From: Chitinophagales bacterium
GTDB taxonomy: Bacteria; Bacteroidota; Bacteroidia; Chitinophagales; LD1
Direction: 5' to 3'
DNA length: 64,000 nucleotides
Assembly: GCA_019638515.1 (NCBI GenBank)
Contig: JAHBTS010000003.1
Span: forward strand, 62,001 to 126,000
Below are positions 19,087 to 27,357 of this stretch, piece after piece. Position 1 is the first letter of the stretch. Each line of letters begins with the position of its first letter. The notes beneath the pieces are model-generated. The model had not been told where the DNA came from. It ran no database searches and saw only the letters and a program-made list of their open reading frames with translations. Made by a program: the position numbers and the translations under genes.

Positions 19087-20523
19087 ATGAGTAACACCAA
19101 ACATACCGCCTTAGACACTTTGATATATACCGCTCTTGGTGTTGTACTTTTTGGGGGGTACTTCTTATTCTTTGCAGGTAGCTGGTTTTCGTATCCTATT
19201 GATGAAGATATGTGGCTTTCTGCCTCGGCAAGAGATATTGGGTTTGCTCCAACACTCCTAAATCTTTTTTCCATCTACGATGGGCGTTATTCCACCAATA
19301 TTCTCCATGTTTTAAATCCACTTACTTTTAACTGGATTCAAGGCTATAGCATGATGTCTTCTTTGATTATCTTACTGCTGGTTCATTCTTTTTATACCTT
19401 ACTTACTTCATTCTTTACTTACCGTAAAAAGTATCACGCACTATTGCTGAGTTTAGGAACTATTTTTATCTTCTTCACCTTAGTTCCTGTTTTAAACAAT
19501 AATTTATACTGGGTTGGAAGTGCTTATGTTTACTTGTTTCCACTCATTTTTTACTTCTACTGGCTTGGGCAAATAGTTGCAATGCTGCAATGCTCAACCG
19601 CTCCTTCCAATCTTAAATACATCGTAGCAACTATTACCTTAGTTATTGCTATTGGCTTTAATGAAACCTTTCTAGCGCTGTACGCCATTTCGTTGTCATC
19701 GCTTTTTATCTATTCCTCCATATACCGAAAAGAAACTACAACTTGGATTTTGCCACACATCTTAACCGGGCTAGTAGGTATTGTATTTTTTGTTACAGCT
19801 CCGGGTGCACAAATGCGAGTAGAACAGAATACAACTCCACTCACATGGCATTTGTTACTCCAAATTGGCAAGCATTTTTTATATGTACTACAGGTTGCCG
19901 TTGCTTCGCCACAGGTAATTATATCTATAGCAATTATGGCTGCATTGCATAAGAAATGGAGCATTCGTACTAAAGTTGCATTCACACTTAAACACAAAGT
20001 TGTCATTGCACTTTTTTCTCTCCTTTCGGTATTAGGTATGATTGCTGTTTACAACTATGCCAAGAATATTATTGGAGACTTCCCTATACGTATTTTTGGC
20101 CCTTTGATTGGGCTGGTGTTTGCAATGTGTGTATTGCTTTTTGTTTCACAATTTTACGCACTCTTTAACCATAAGTATTACATGCTTTTTACCAGCATAG
20201 TATTGCTAGTAGCGCTTTCACAAAACAAAAATCTACAATTGTTTTCTAAAGATTTTTTAAGTGGTGATATGCAGCGTTTCAAAACCTTTATGATGCAACG
20301 CACTGCCGTGTTAGAAGAAGCCTCTAGGAACCAAACTGAAGCAGTAAAACTACCGCACTTAGAAAGTTATCCTAACTCCATTTATTACTATCCCGACCCC
20401 GAAACCCAACAAAACAATTCTGTATGGAATAGATACTACGAAAGCTATTTTCATGTTGGGCTTATTACCACTTATGCAGACACTTCTAACCGCATGCTCC
20501 TAAATAAATATTGCGATGATTAA
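19087..20523 (+). CDS. DUF6056-like polytopic membrane protein (second copy)
   Basis: A 478-residue protein with about eleven hydrophobic segments, similar in layout and in its first loop to the protein at 15444-16886: PIDEDMWLSA followed by IYDGRYSTNILHVLNP. The acidic pair in the first extracytoplasmic loop is where GT-C glycosyltransferases hold their catalytic carboxylate, so a lipid-linked sugar transferase is a reasonable guess. It starts 13 bases after the HxE oxygenase and overlaps the next small gene by 8 bases (ATGATTAA). Function is not established for the family. Confidence 0.65.
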   Translation: MSNTKHTALDTLIYTALGVVLFGGYFLFFAGSWFSYPIDEDMWLSASARDIGFAPTLLNLFSIYDGRYSTNILHVLNPLTFNWIQGYSMMSSLIILLLVHSFYTLLTSFFTYRKKYHALLLSLGTIFIFFTLVPVLNNNLYWVGSAYVYLFPLIFYFYWLGQIVAMLQCSTAPSNLKYIVATITLVIAIGFNETFLALYAISLSSLFIYSSIYRKETTTWILPHILTGLVGIVFFVTAPGAQMRVEQNTTPLTWHLLLQIGKHFLYVLQVAVASPQVIISIAIMAALHKKWSIRTKVAFTLKHKVVIALFSLLSVLGMIAVYNYAKNIIGDFPIRIFGPLIGLVFAMCVLLFVSQFYALFNHKYYMLFTSIVLLVALSQNKNLQLFSKDFLSGDMQRFKTFMMQRTAVLEEASRNQTEAVKLPHLESYPNSIYYYPDPETQQNNSVWNRYYESYFHVGLITTYADTSNRMLLNKYCDD

Positions 20524-20986
20524 GTATTGTTTACTTGTGGCTGTATCAACATTGATGTTTACGGTATGGTATTTTTCCTATAAAACACACCACATACTTT
20601 TTCCGTTGATTGCTCTATCAAAACAAGAGAATACAAGTAGCCATTTCAGTGAACGGGCTAAAGAAGATTTAAAAAGCGCCTTTCACTGTTTAAGTAATGA
20701 GTTAAAGGTGAATTTCTCTAATTCTGAACAATTTGAACACAGCAATTTTGATTGCTTGGCAGAATTCTTTTTTAAAACACTTGGCAAGCTTCAAATTTAC
20801 CATCAACAAAGTGTTCAAGTAGGTAATAAAATGCAAGTAAAACTCTTAATTATGCATCCTAAGCCCCAAGTGATGATAATTGAATATGAAATGAACAACC
20901 AAGGTTTAATGATTACTCAAATTACTAATACTTGTGCATTGTTTAATGCAATAATCCCAAATTCAAAAAACACTAGTAATAATTAA
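20516..20986 (+). CDS. Small single-pass membrane protein, partner of DUF6056-like gene
   Basis: A 156-residue protein with one N-terminal membrane segment (about residues 4-21) and a soluble domain containing several Cys and His residues. It follows a DUF6056-like gene with an 8-base overlap, just as the 158-residue protein at 16879-17355 does. The two small proteins have similar size and topology but no convincing sequence similarity by eye. It is followed after 5 bases by a PhyH oxygenase gene. No known domain recognised. Confidence 0.55.
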   Translation: MIKYCLLVAVSTLMFTVWYFSYKTHHILFPLIALSKQENTSSHFSERAKEDLKSAFHCLSNELKVNFSNSEQFEHSNFDCLAEFFFKTLGKLQIYHQQSVQVGNKMQVKLLIMHPKPQVMIIEYEMNNQGLMITQITNTCALFNAIIPNSKNTSNN

Positions 20987-20991
20987 TAGCT

Positions 20992-21822
20992 ATGAAAGAT
21001 ATAGTTGTAAATTCCGAAACAAAAGCGCAACTCGAAAATGATGGTTTTGCAGTTGTTCCATTCTTAAACAGTGAGGAACTAAGTGCATTACAACATTTTT
21101 ATTCGGAAGTGCAAGCATCTAATTTTATTGAGTTCTTCAACTCTATGCACATGACTACTTTTTCTGCCAATGAAGAACGTAAGTTTTACATTAAAGGCGT
21201 ATTAGAAAAGTTGCTAAGCGAGCCTACAAAGCGCACTTTTAAGAATTGTAGAATGCTCAACAATATTTTCATAATTAAGCAAGCTAATTCCGGTGGTTAT
21301 TTCAATATGCACAGCGATTGGAGTGTAGTGGATGAATCCCAATTTGCATCATATAATGTATGGATTCCGCTTCAAGATACGCAGCTCGAAAATGGAACAC
21401 TATGGGTAATAAAAGGAAGCCATAAACTAAACATGCCACACAGAGGAGGCGGCAAGCTTTTACACATGTTTAACTATTCATATAACGATGTAAAAGATAA
21501 GGCTACAATTATACCTCTAAAAGCCGGAGAAGCCGTACTCTTTAACCTTAAAACTATCCACGGCTCTTTTCCAAACTCTACCAACCAAAACAGATGTATT
21601 TCAAGTTTTACGGTAATACCAACCGAAGCTCCATTGCAAATAAGTTTTCAAGAGAATGAATCTTCTCCACTACTACTTATTGAACCTCAAGATGATTTTA
21701 TGTACCGATACTCCAACATACTAACTCAATCTAACCAACAACCGCCTAATGGGAGATTAATAGCATCGCTTCCCAACTTTACCGTTGCACTACCTTCACT
21801 AAATGATATTTTAAGTATCTGA
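20992..21822 (+). CDS. PhyH-family Fe(II)/2OG dioxygenase (1)
   Basis: A 276-residue phytanoyl-CoA dioxygenase-like protein. The iron triad is H107-x-D109 (NMHSDW) and H190 (KTIHGSF), with R201 for 2-oxoglutarate; VWIPLQDT and NGTLWVIKGSHK are standard PhyH motifs. PhyH enzymes hydroxylate lipids, amino acids or secondary metabolites. It is followed after 7 bases by a second PhyH gene, and two more lie at 25067 and 29923. The family is clear, the substrate is not. Confidence 0.88.
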   Translation: MKDIVVNSETKAQLENDGFAVVPFLNSEELSALQHFYSEVQASNFIEFFNSMHMTTFSANEERKFYIKGVLEKLLSEPTKRTFKNCRMLNNIFIIKQANSGGYFNMHSDWSVVDESQFASYNVWIPLQDTQLENGTLWVIKGSHKLNMPHRGGGKLLHMFNYSYNDVKDKATIIPLKAGEAVLFNLKTIHGSFPNSTNQNRCISSFTVIPTEAPLQISFQENESSPLLLIEPQDDFMYRYSNILTQSNQQPPNGRLIASLPNFTVALPSLNDILSI

Positions 21823-21829
21823 ATATACC

Positions 21830-22702
21830 ATGGCAATACAAATACAAATGCCGGCAGGCAATACAATTTTACAGGATAGTACTTTGCAACATCAGTTGTC
21901 GAATGATGGCTTTACAAAACTGCCAACTATACCCGCATATATTCTAAACGAGCTGAAACTATTGTATCAAAAATACCATCCATCAGTACCTACCGGACCA
22001 ATACCGGGATTTTATGTAAGTGTGCACTCGCCTGATTTAGCATATAAACTTGCCATTCAGCAAGGTATAAAAGATATACTTACAGAATATTTACAGCAGG
22101 TTCTTATCAATTACCAATGTTTTATCAGTGCTTTTCAAGTAAAAGATGCCAAACATGTTAGCGCACTAGGTATTCATCAAGATTGGAATGCCGTAGATGA
22201 AAATAAATTTGCATCGTATGGAATCTGGATTCCATTAGTGGATGTTGGCCCTACCAATGGTGCCATCTATTTTTTAAAGGGATCGCACCGTATTAGGCCA
22301 ACCTATAGGCATATGAATTTACCTTCCATTTACTCCGAAGTAACGGAACATATCAATGCACTGTTACAACCTGTATTTGCAAAAGAAGGAGAACCACTCA
22401 TGTTTAATCAATCTATCTTACACTATAGCCCTAATAATCTTAGTGGCGAAATACGACCTACTGCTTTATGTACAATTACTAATAAAGAAGCTGTACCCAC
22501 TATCTATTTTCCAAATAGTTCCAACCCCAGATACCTGACCGTTTACGAGGTTCAACCCGATTATCTCCAATATTACAACTCCTTTTTTGAAGACGCTAAG
22601 AAACTTCCCGCTTCTGCCAAGCCAAGTACTACTGAATCTTTTGAATACGATTTTACACCTCTAACTACCAATCAATTTATTAAACTTGTCAATAGTCTTT
22701 AA
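21830..22702 (+). CDS. PhyH-family Fe(II)/2OG dioxygenase (2)
   Basis: A 290-residue PhyH protein with an intact site: H116-x-D118 (GIHQDW), H198 (SILHYS) and R209. It shares with copies 3 and 4 the region before the iron site (Y-x-S/V-V-H-S, then V-D-E) and the distal-His context Hxx(S)PN. An aspartate/glutamate-rich VDENKFASYGIWIPL segment is close to VDESQFASYNVWIPL of copy 1. It sits between copy 1 and the ABC ATPase gene (7 bases on each side or less), so all three are probably co-transcribed. Confidence 0.88.
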   Translation: MAIQIQMPAGNTILQDSTLQHQLSNDGFTKLPTIPAYILNELKLLYQKYHPSVPTGPIPGFYVSVHSPDLAYKLAIQQGIKDILTEYLQQVLINYQCFISAFQVKDAKHVSALGIHQDWNAVDENKFASYGIWIPLVDVGPTNGAIYFLKGSHRIRPTYRHMNLPSIYSEVTEHINALLQPVFAKEGEPLMFNQSILHYSPNNLSGEIRPTALCTITNKEAVPTIYFPNSSNPRYLTVYEVQPDYLQYYNSFFEDAKKLPASAKPSTTESFEYDFTPLTTNQFIKLVNSL

Positions 22703-22708
22703 TCTACA

Positions 22709-23932
22709 ATGCAATTACCTGAAGTAAGCATCCATTGTGAACAACTCTGCAAAAAATACCCGCTGCAATCGCAAAAAAGTAACGAGGATAAACGCATGGC
22801 GCTTAACAATATTTCATTCACCTTACATGAAGGAGAAGTATTGGGGATTATTGGAGCTAATGGCTCAGGAAAAACAACCTTATTGAAGATTCTGAGTGGC
22901 ATCATAAAGCCAACAGCAGGAAAAGTTTCTATTAGAGGCAATGTACTTTCAATTATAGATATTGGATCTGAATTTAATCCAGATTTAAGTGGAGAAGAAA
23001 ACATCCGCATTAGTGCTGCACTTTTATTAGGCGCAAGTAAGTCTCAAATTGATACACTCATAAAAGATATTGTAGTATTCTCTGAATTAGAAGACTACAT
23101 AAATGAGCCACTCAAAAACTATTCCATGGGAATGTATTTGCGATTGGCCATGTCTATAATACTTTTCTTTAGACCCGATGTGCTTATTATAGATGAAGTG
23201 CTATCAGTTGGCGATGCATATTTTATGGCTAAGAGCTTCCCTAAATTAAATGAAATTGTAGAGCGCGGCACAACCGTAGTATTTGCATCGCACAATCTAA
23301 AAGATATACTCTCTTTTACCCGAAAATGTATGTGGCTAGATGCTGGGCAAATACGCCTAACTGGAGCAACCCAAGAAATAGTTCCCCAATACTTATTACA
23401 CAATGAAAAACTAGTGTTTAAGCCTGATGCAAACACAGAAGTAATACCATATATTGCCCAATACAACGCAACTTCAAAATCTGATGAACATTACATTCTC
23501 CAATGTGCCATATTTAATCAGAGTAATAATACAATAGCAAACAAAACTATTGATTATGAAGATGGATTAAGCATCCAATTCTACCTTTTAAACAAACCCT
23601 CAAAAGTAGGGGCCACAATTTATATTACAGACACGCAAAATCAAACAATTATCACCACATCACCCTATTTAACAAACGAACAAGAATATGTTACATTCAA
23701 TAGCGAAACTATAGCCTTCACCTGCTTTATTCCCCCACGTTATTTAAACATTGGCAGGTACTTTGTAAACATTATTGTTTTTGACTCTAATAATGAAATT
23801 GTGGAACAGCGTGTTCGAGTACTATCATTTGGAATAGATTGCCAAAACGAAAGGCTTAGATTTATTCTTGAGAAAATACCCGTAAAGACAATTCCCGATT
23901 TTACTTGGCATATTGAACCCATATCGTCATAA
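22709..23932 (+). CDS. Wzt-like ABC transporter ATPase with C-terminal carbohydrate-binding-like domain
   Basis: A 407-residue ATPase. The nucleotide-binding domain (about 5-225) has Walker A GANGSGKTT (49-57), a signature region YSMGMYLRLAMS and Walker B LIIDEV followed by LSVGDAYF, the pattern of polysaccharide/teichoic-acid exporters (Wzt/TagH). Residues from about 235 form a beta-rich tail like the Wzt C-terminal domain that binds the glycan end. Such an ATPase needs a Wzm-type permease; none is in the window, so it must lie elsewhere or use an unusual partner. It follows two PhyH genes, suggesting that the exported product carries hydroxylated groups. It converges with and overlaps by 6 bases the gene at 23927-25030. 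Confidence 0.88.
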   Translation: MQLPEVSIHCEQLCKKYPLQSQKSNEDKRMALNNISFTLHEGEVLGIIGANGSGKTTLLKILSGIIKPTAGKVSIRGNVLSIIDIGSEFNPDLSGEENIRISAALLLGASKSQIDTLIKDIVVFSELEDYINEPLKNYSMGMYLRLAMSIILFFRPDVLIIDEVLSVGDAYFMAKSFPKLNEIVERGTTVVFASHNLKDILSFTRKCMWLDAGQIRLTGATQEIVPQYLLHNEKLVFKPDANTEVIPYIAQYNATSKSDEHYILQCAIFNQSNNTIANKTIDYEDGLSIQFYLLNKPSKVGATIYITDTQNQTIITTSPYLTNEQEYVTFNSETIAFTCFIPPRYLNIGRYFVNIIVFDSNNEIVEQRVRVLSFGIDCQNERLRFILEKIPVKTIPDFTWHIEPISS

Positions 23933-25030
23933 TGCCATATACTCTTTGTAAAATCTATTAGCCAAATCTGTACCAAATTTCTCTGACCCTCTAGTATTGA
24001 AATGTACTGCATCATAAAAATATTGAAACCCGGTATCAAAGTTGCGCATATCTATTACTTGTATATTTTGCTCATGGCAAAGACGTACTATTAAATTATT
24101 ATACTGTGTTATTAGTACTAAAAATTGCTGATATTCTTCATCGGTGGGTTGGAATACTGGCATGTTTCGAGAATACCAACTTTTACTAAGCATTTTCATT
24201 ACATTAACCTCTGTTACAAAAACAGGTTGTATTTGCCGTGCCTTACAAATAGCTATAATTTGTATTAATGCTTGCTCAACTTGAGAAAGTACAATAGTGC
24301 TATCTGTAATAAGTTGGTTTCCTCTTACGTCCTTAAATTCATCGTAAGCAGTCTTTCCGGTTATGGCTTCAAAATAATTCTTCACTCCTCCCAAAAATCC
24401 TTCACTTGATTTTCCTTTCAATGCTGCATAAGCTTCTACATTAAAAAAAATACCCTTTTCCGGATTCATATTGTTGTACTTTCCATAATGAGCAAGCACA
24501 CCAATATCATTTAAGTTAGCATAGAAAAAAGCATAATCAAGCCTTTTATCAAATAGATTATTCACCAACACATTTATAGTATGCTGCGAATGAGAGCCAC
24601 CTGCCGCTGCATTAAACACATTTATCTTTTTTCCTGTAAGTGCTTCTAAATGTCGCGTAAACACTTCCGGCATCCGTTTCCCCTCATCTACAAACAAACA
24701 CTGTACCGTGCTGCCTCCAAAGAATGCAATCTGCAAATCGGGATGTTGGTGATTGGCATCCGTAACTATACAGCCATTAGAATCTACTTTGTAGTAATAC
24801 TTCTTTTTTTCTAAATGAAAACTATCTAAACCTAATACACTTGCATCCGGTATAAAATAAGTAGTACCACTGGGTTTAAGCAAGCGCATACGCACTAAGA
24901 ATCGTGAATTCAACTCAGATAATAGTTGGCTTTCACCTTCCAACACTCCAATATAATTAACTACTAATAATGCTAAAACAAGTACAACCAACCCAAGCAA
25001 TACCTTTACCAACCTAATATGAAGAATCAT
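23927..25030 (-). CDS. Membrane-anchored SGNH-hydrolase-like protein (second)
   Basis: A 367-residue protein with an N-terminal membrane segment (about residues 8-27) and an extracytoplasmic SGNH-like domain. FFGGSTVQC holds candidate nucleophile S107, NLND holds N174, and a C-terminal DAVHFNTRG carries the Asp-x-x-His pair. The GGST form of block I is common among SGNH-fold proteins that act in sugar O-acylation. It is the second such protein in the locus (the first is at 12470-13831), but the two are not close in sequence. It stands alone on the minus strand between two plus-strand operons. Confidence 0.68.
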   Translation of the reverse strand: MILHIRLVKVLLGLVVLVLALLVVNYIGVLEGESQLLSELNSRFLVRMRLLKPSGTTYFIPDASVLGLDSFHLEKKKYYYKVDSNGCIVTDANHQHPDLQIAFFGGSTVQCLFVDEGKRMPEVFTRHLEALTGKKINVFNAAAGGSHSQHTINVLVNNLFDKRLDYAFFYANLNDIGVLAHYGKYNNMNPEKGIFFNVEAYAALKGKSSEGFLGGVKNYFEAITGKTAYDEFKDVRGNQLITDSTIVLSQVEQALIQIIAICKARQIQPVFVTEVNVMKMLSKSWYSRNMPVFQPTDEEYQQFLVLITQYNNLIVRLCHEQNIQVIDMRNFDTGFQYFYDAVHFNTRGSEKFGTDLANRFYKEYMAL

Positions 25031-25066
25031 AAAACTTAATAATCAAAAGTACGTTATGTTTGTGAA

Positions 25067-26059
25067 ATGAGGCTACAGAATTATTGGAAAAAATTTCTTG
25101 CCACCTTTCGTTCCGAAAAGAAGAATGAGATTGCCCTACCGCAATTTAAACCAGTTGCCGTACATAGTTTTATTACCCAGTCTTCATTAGCTTATCAAAT
25201 TTATACCGATGGCTATGCCCTCATAGATTTACCATCACAGTTTTCATTAAAAGAAATATCGGAGCTTTTTGCTCATACCCATTCTTTTTCAGCAGAAACA
25301 AGTGGTGTATTCTTTGGCGTGTTTTCTAATAATGTAAAATACAAAAAGTATGTTCACGAAACGCTATGCAATATAGCTTACAAGGCATTTGACAACTTGT
25401 TTCAAAACTACCAGATTCAAATAGCCAATTTTGCAGTTAAAACCTCAGGGCACAATACCTTTGTTCCTTTCCACCAAGACAACGCTTCTGTAGATGAAGA
25501 TTTATACTCATCAATAAATGTATGGATTCCATTGCAGGATGTAAACACTCGAAATGGAGCGGTATGGCTGGTGCCTAAATCGCATCATTTATATTATGGG
25601 CATAGATGCACATCTATACCATCCTTGCTAGAAAACATTTCAGACAACTTGTTTCCATTTGCTTTACCGATTCAAGTTAGCAAAGGACAAGCACTCTTAT
25701 TCGATACTAGAATCTTCCATTTTTCAAACCCTAATTTAAGTTCCGATACGCGAGCAGCAGCCGTGTTTAGAGTTTCCAATAAAGAAGCAAAAGTTAGAGC
25801 CTATTACTACGACAATAGTTCCAAAACTCCATCTATTGAAGCATGGAATTGCCCAAGCGATCACCTGCTGATAACACAGGCCTACAATGATAAACACCGC
25901 CCAAAACAAGGAGAATTAGAATGGAAAAAAGAACTGCCAATTGAACCTTTGCAACCCGATACATTTTTACAACTTGCCGCTAAACTTAAAATTCCACCAG
26001 TAAATAAATGCACCGATGGCAAAGGCAGCACTACTTTTTTAAGCGAGCCCAATGAATAA
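25067..26059 (+). CDS. PhyH-family Fe(II)/2OG dioxygenase (3)
   Basis: A 330-residue PhyH protein with iron ligands H136-x-D138 (PFHQDN) and H218 (RIFHFSN) and R229 as the 2OG contact. It has a basic N-terminal extension of about 35 residues not present in copies 1 and 2. NVWIPLQDV and NGAVWLVPKSH match the family. Its stop overlaps the start of the next gene by 8 bases (ATGAATAA), coupling it to a transglutaminase-like protein. Reading suggests it is closer to the copies at 21830 and 29923 than to copy 1. Confidence 0.88.
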   Translation: MRLQNYWKKFLATFRSEKKNEIALPQFKPVAVHSFITQSSLAYQIYTDGYALIDLPSQFSLKEISELFAHTHSFSAETSGVFFGVFSNNVKYKKYVHETLCNIAYKAFDNLFQNYQIQIANFAVKTSGHNTFVPFHQDNASVDEDLYSSINVWIPLQDVNTRNGAVWLVPKSHHLYYGHRCTSIPSLLENISDNLFPFALPIQVSKGQALLFDTRIFHFSNPNLSSDTRAAAVFRVSNKEAKVRAYYYDNSSKTPSIEAWNCPSDHLLITQAYNDKHRPKQGELEWKKELPIEPLQPDTFLQLAAKLKIPPVNKCTDGKGSTTFLSEPNE

Positions 26060-27323
26060 CACCATAAAAATAATTGTATCCGCACTTGCTATTACACTTG
26101 TATTTGCAACAGGATACTTTCTTGTTTTTACGCCACTGCCTGCCCACTCCTACACTATAAGCAAAATCAATTTATGTGCCGACACCACCATTCTTTTAAC
26201 CACCAAGAAAACAACTTCAGATAATTGCGCAATAAGTTTTGTAAACAACTGCAAGCAAGGTAACATAGGCATTTGGATTAAAAATAACCGCTATCCCGAT
26301 TATAGATTCCAAGATAGCGTATGCGCTTACCTTGCTCAAAAATCGCAAAACGACTCTGCTAAAGCCATACTACTTTGGGATATCATTGCTTCATCGGGCT
26401 TTCACTATGCCTATGAATATAATCACCAATTGCCCGACCATTTAGAGCCGCGCTCCTTATATTCCTTTCCTTACTTCTTATGCGGTGAAAAAGCCGGAAT
26501 ATACTATAACCTCGCTACCGAATGTGGTCTAAAAGCAAGAGTAATTCATCTTAAAAACCATATTGCTAACGAAGTATATTTTAATAACAACTGGCACTTT
26601 ATAGATGCAGACGAAGGTGTACTTTTTAAAACCAATACAGGAAAAATTCTTAGTGCAGCAACACTAAATACAAATAGAAATCTAATAAACAACAACACTG
26701 CTGTATTGGCTTCTAAAAGCAATTTCAGTCCCGTATGGAGGTATAAAAACTATTTCAACACCACTATTGCACAAGCCAATAGCCAACAGTTTTCAGCAAC
26801 CAACAATAAACACATCAGCAACAAAATTGTATTAGAAAAAAACAACCTTCTTACTTTCAACTGGCACAATACCTCTTTATGGAAACAATTCTTAAATGAG
26901 CGATACCAATTCGATGGCAGCGGCACGCTGCAGCAATACTTTCGCGATGGTGCACAATTGCACACACACGATTCCATTACTGCAATTACCAACTACAATG
27001 CGCCCTTTTTTCCAATCTCCATAACTGTTGCTGCACCCACTGCTGTGCCTGTACTTTTATACATCCAACTTACCGATAGGCAAACGGGAACTACGCAAAC
27101 TACTTACATAGGAAACTTAAACAACCATCATAAAATTGAATATCATTTTGAAGCTCCGCAAACACCGCAAATACACTATCAATATAAACTAATAGCAAAG
27201 AGCAATTCAGCCCAAGCAATACAAAACGTAAAAGCCACACACACCTTTTTATTTAACAGCGAAATTTTAAACTTGCCTGCCGGTGGAGTATTTGAAATTG
27301 AAGCAAGTCAAACTTCAATTTAA
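26052..27323 (+). CDS. Membrane-anchored transglutaminase-like protein
   Basis: A 423-residue protein with an N-terminal membrane segment (about 6-27) and a transglutaminase-like core: C144 (FLCGEKAG), H170 (KNHIANEV) and D185 (FIDADEG), the Cys-His-Asp order of the superfamily. The remaining 230 residues are beta-rich. It is the third transglutaminase-like protein in the locus; the other two are lipoproteins, so all three are expected to act outside the cytoplasm. Its 8-base overlap with the PhyH gene suggests coupled synthesis, and it is followed closely by a radical SAM gene. The family level is moderately secure; the reaction is unknown. Confidence 0.65.
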   Translation: MNNTIKIIVSALAITLVFATGYFLVFTPLPAHSYTISKINLCADTTILLTTKKTTSDNCAISFVNNCKQGNIGIWIKNNRYPDYRFQDSVCAYLAQKSQNDSAKAILLWDIIASSGFHYAYEYNHQLPDHLEPRSLYSFPYFLCGEKAGIYYNLATECGLKARVIHLKNHIANEVYFNNNWHFIDADEGVLFKTNTGKILSAATLNTNRNLINNNTAVLASKSNFSPVWRYKNYFNTTIAQANSQQFSATNNKHISNKIVLEKNNLLTFNWHNTSLWKQFLNERYQFDGSGTLQQYFRDGAQLHTHDSITAITNYNAPFFPISITVAAPTAVPVLLYIQLTDRQTGTTQTTYIGNLNNHHKIEYHFEAPQTPQIHYQYKLIAKSNSAQAIQNVKATHTFLFNSEILNLPAGGVFEIEASQTSI

Positions 27324-27357
27324 GCTATACTTACACGCCAAAACTGTGTTCGAGAGA

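Noticed and set aside
25055..25062. An exact TATGTTTG -7 box before the third PhyH gene
   Set aside because: Transcription would begin at or after the ATG at 25067 and there is no -33 element, so I count it as chance unless the message is leaderless.
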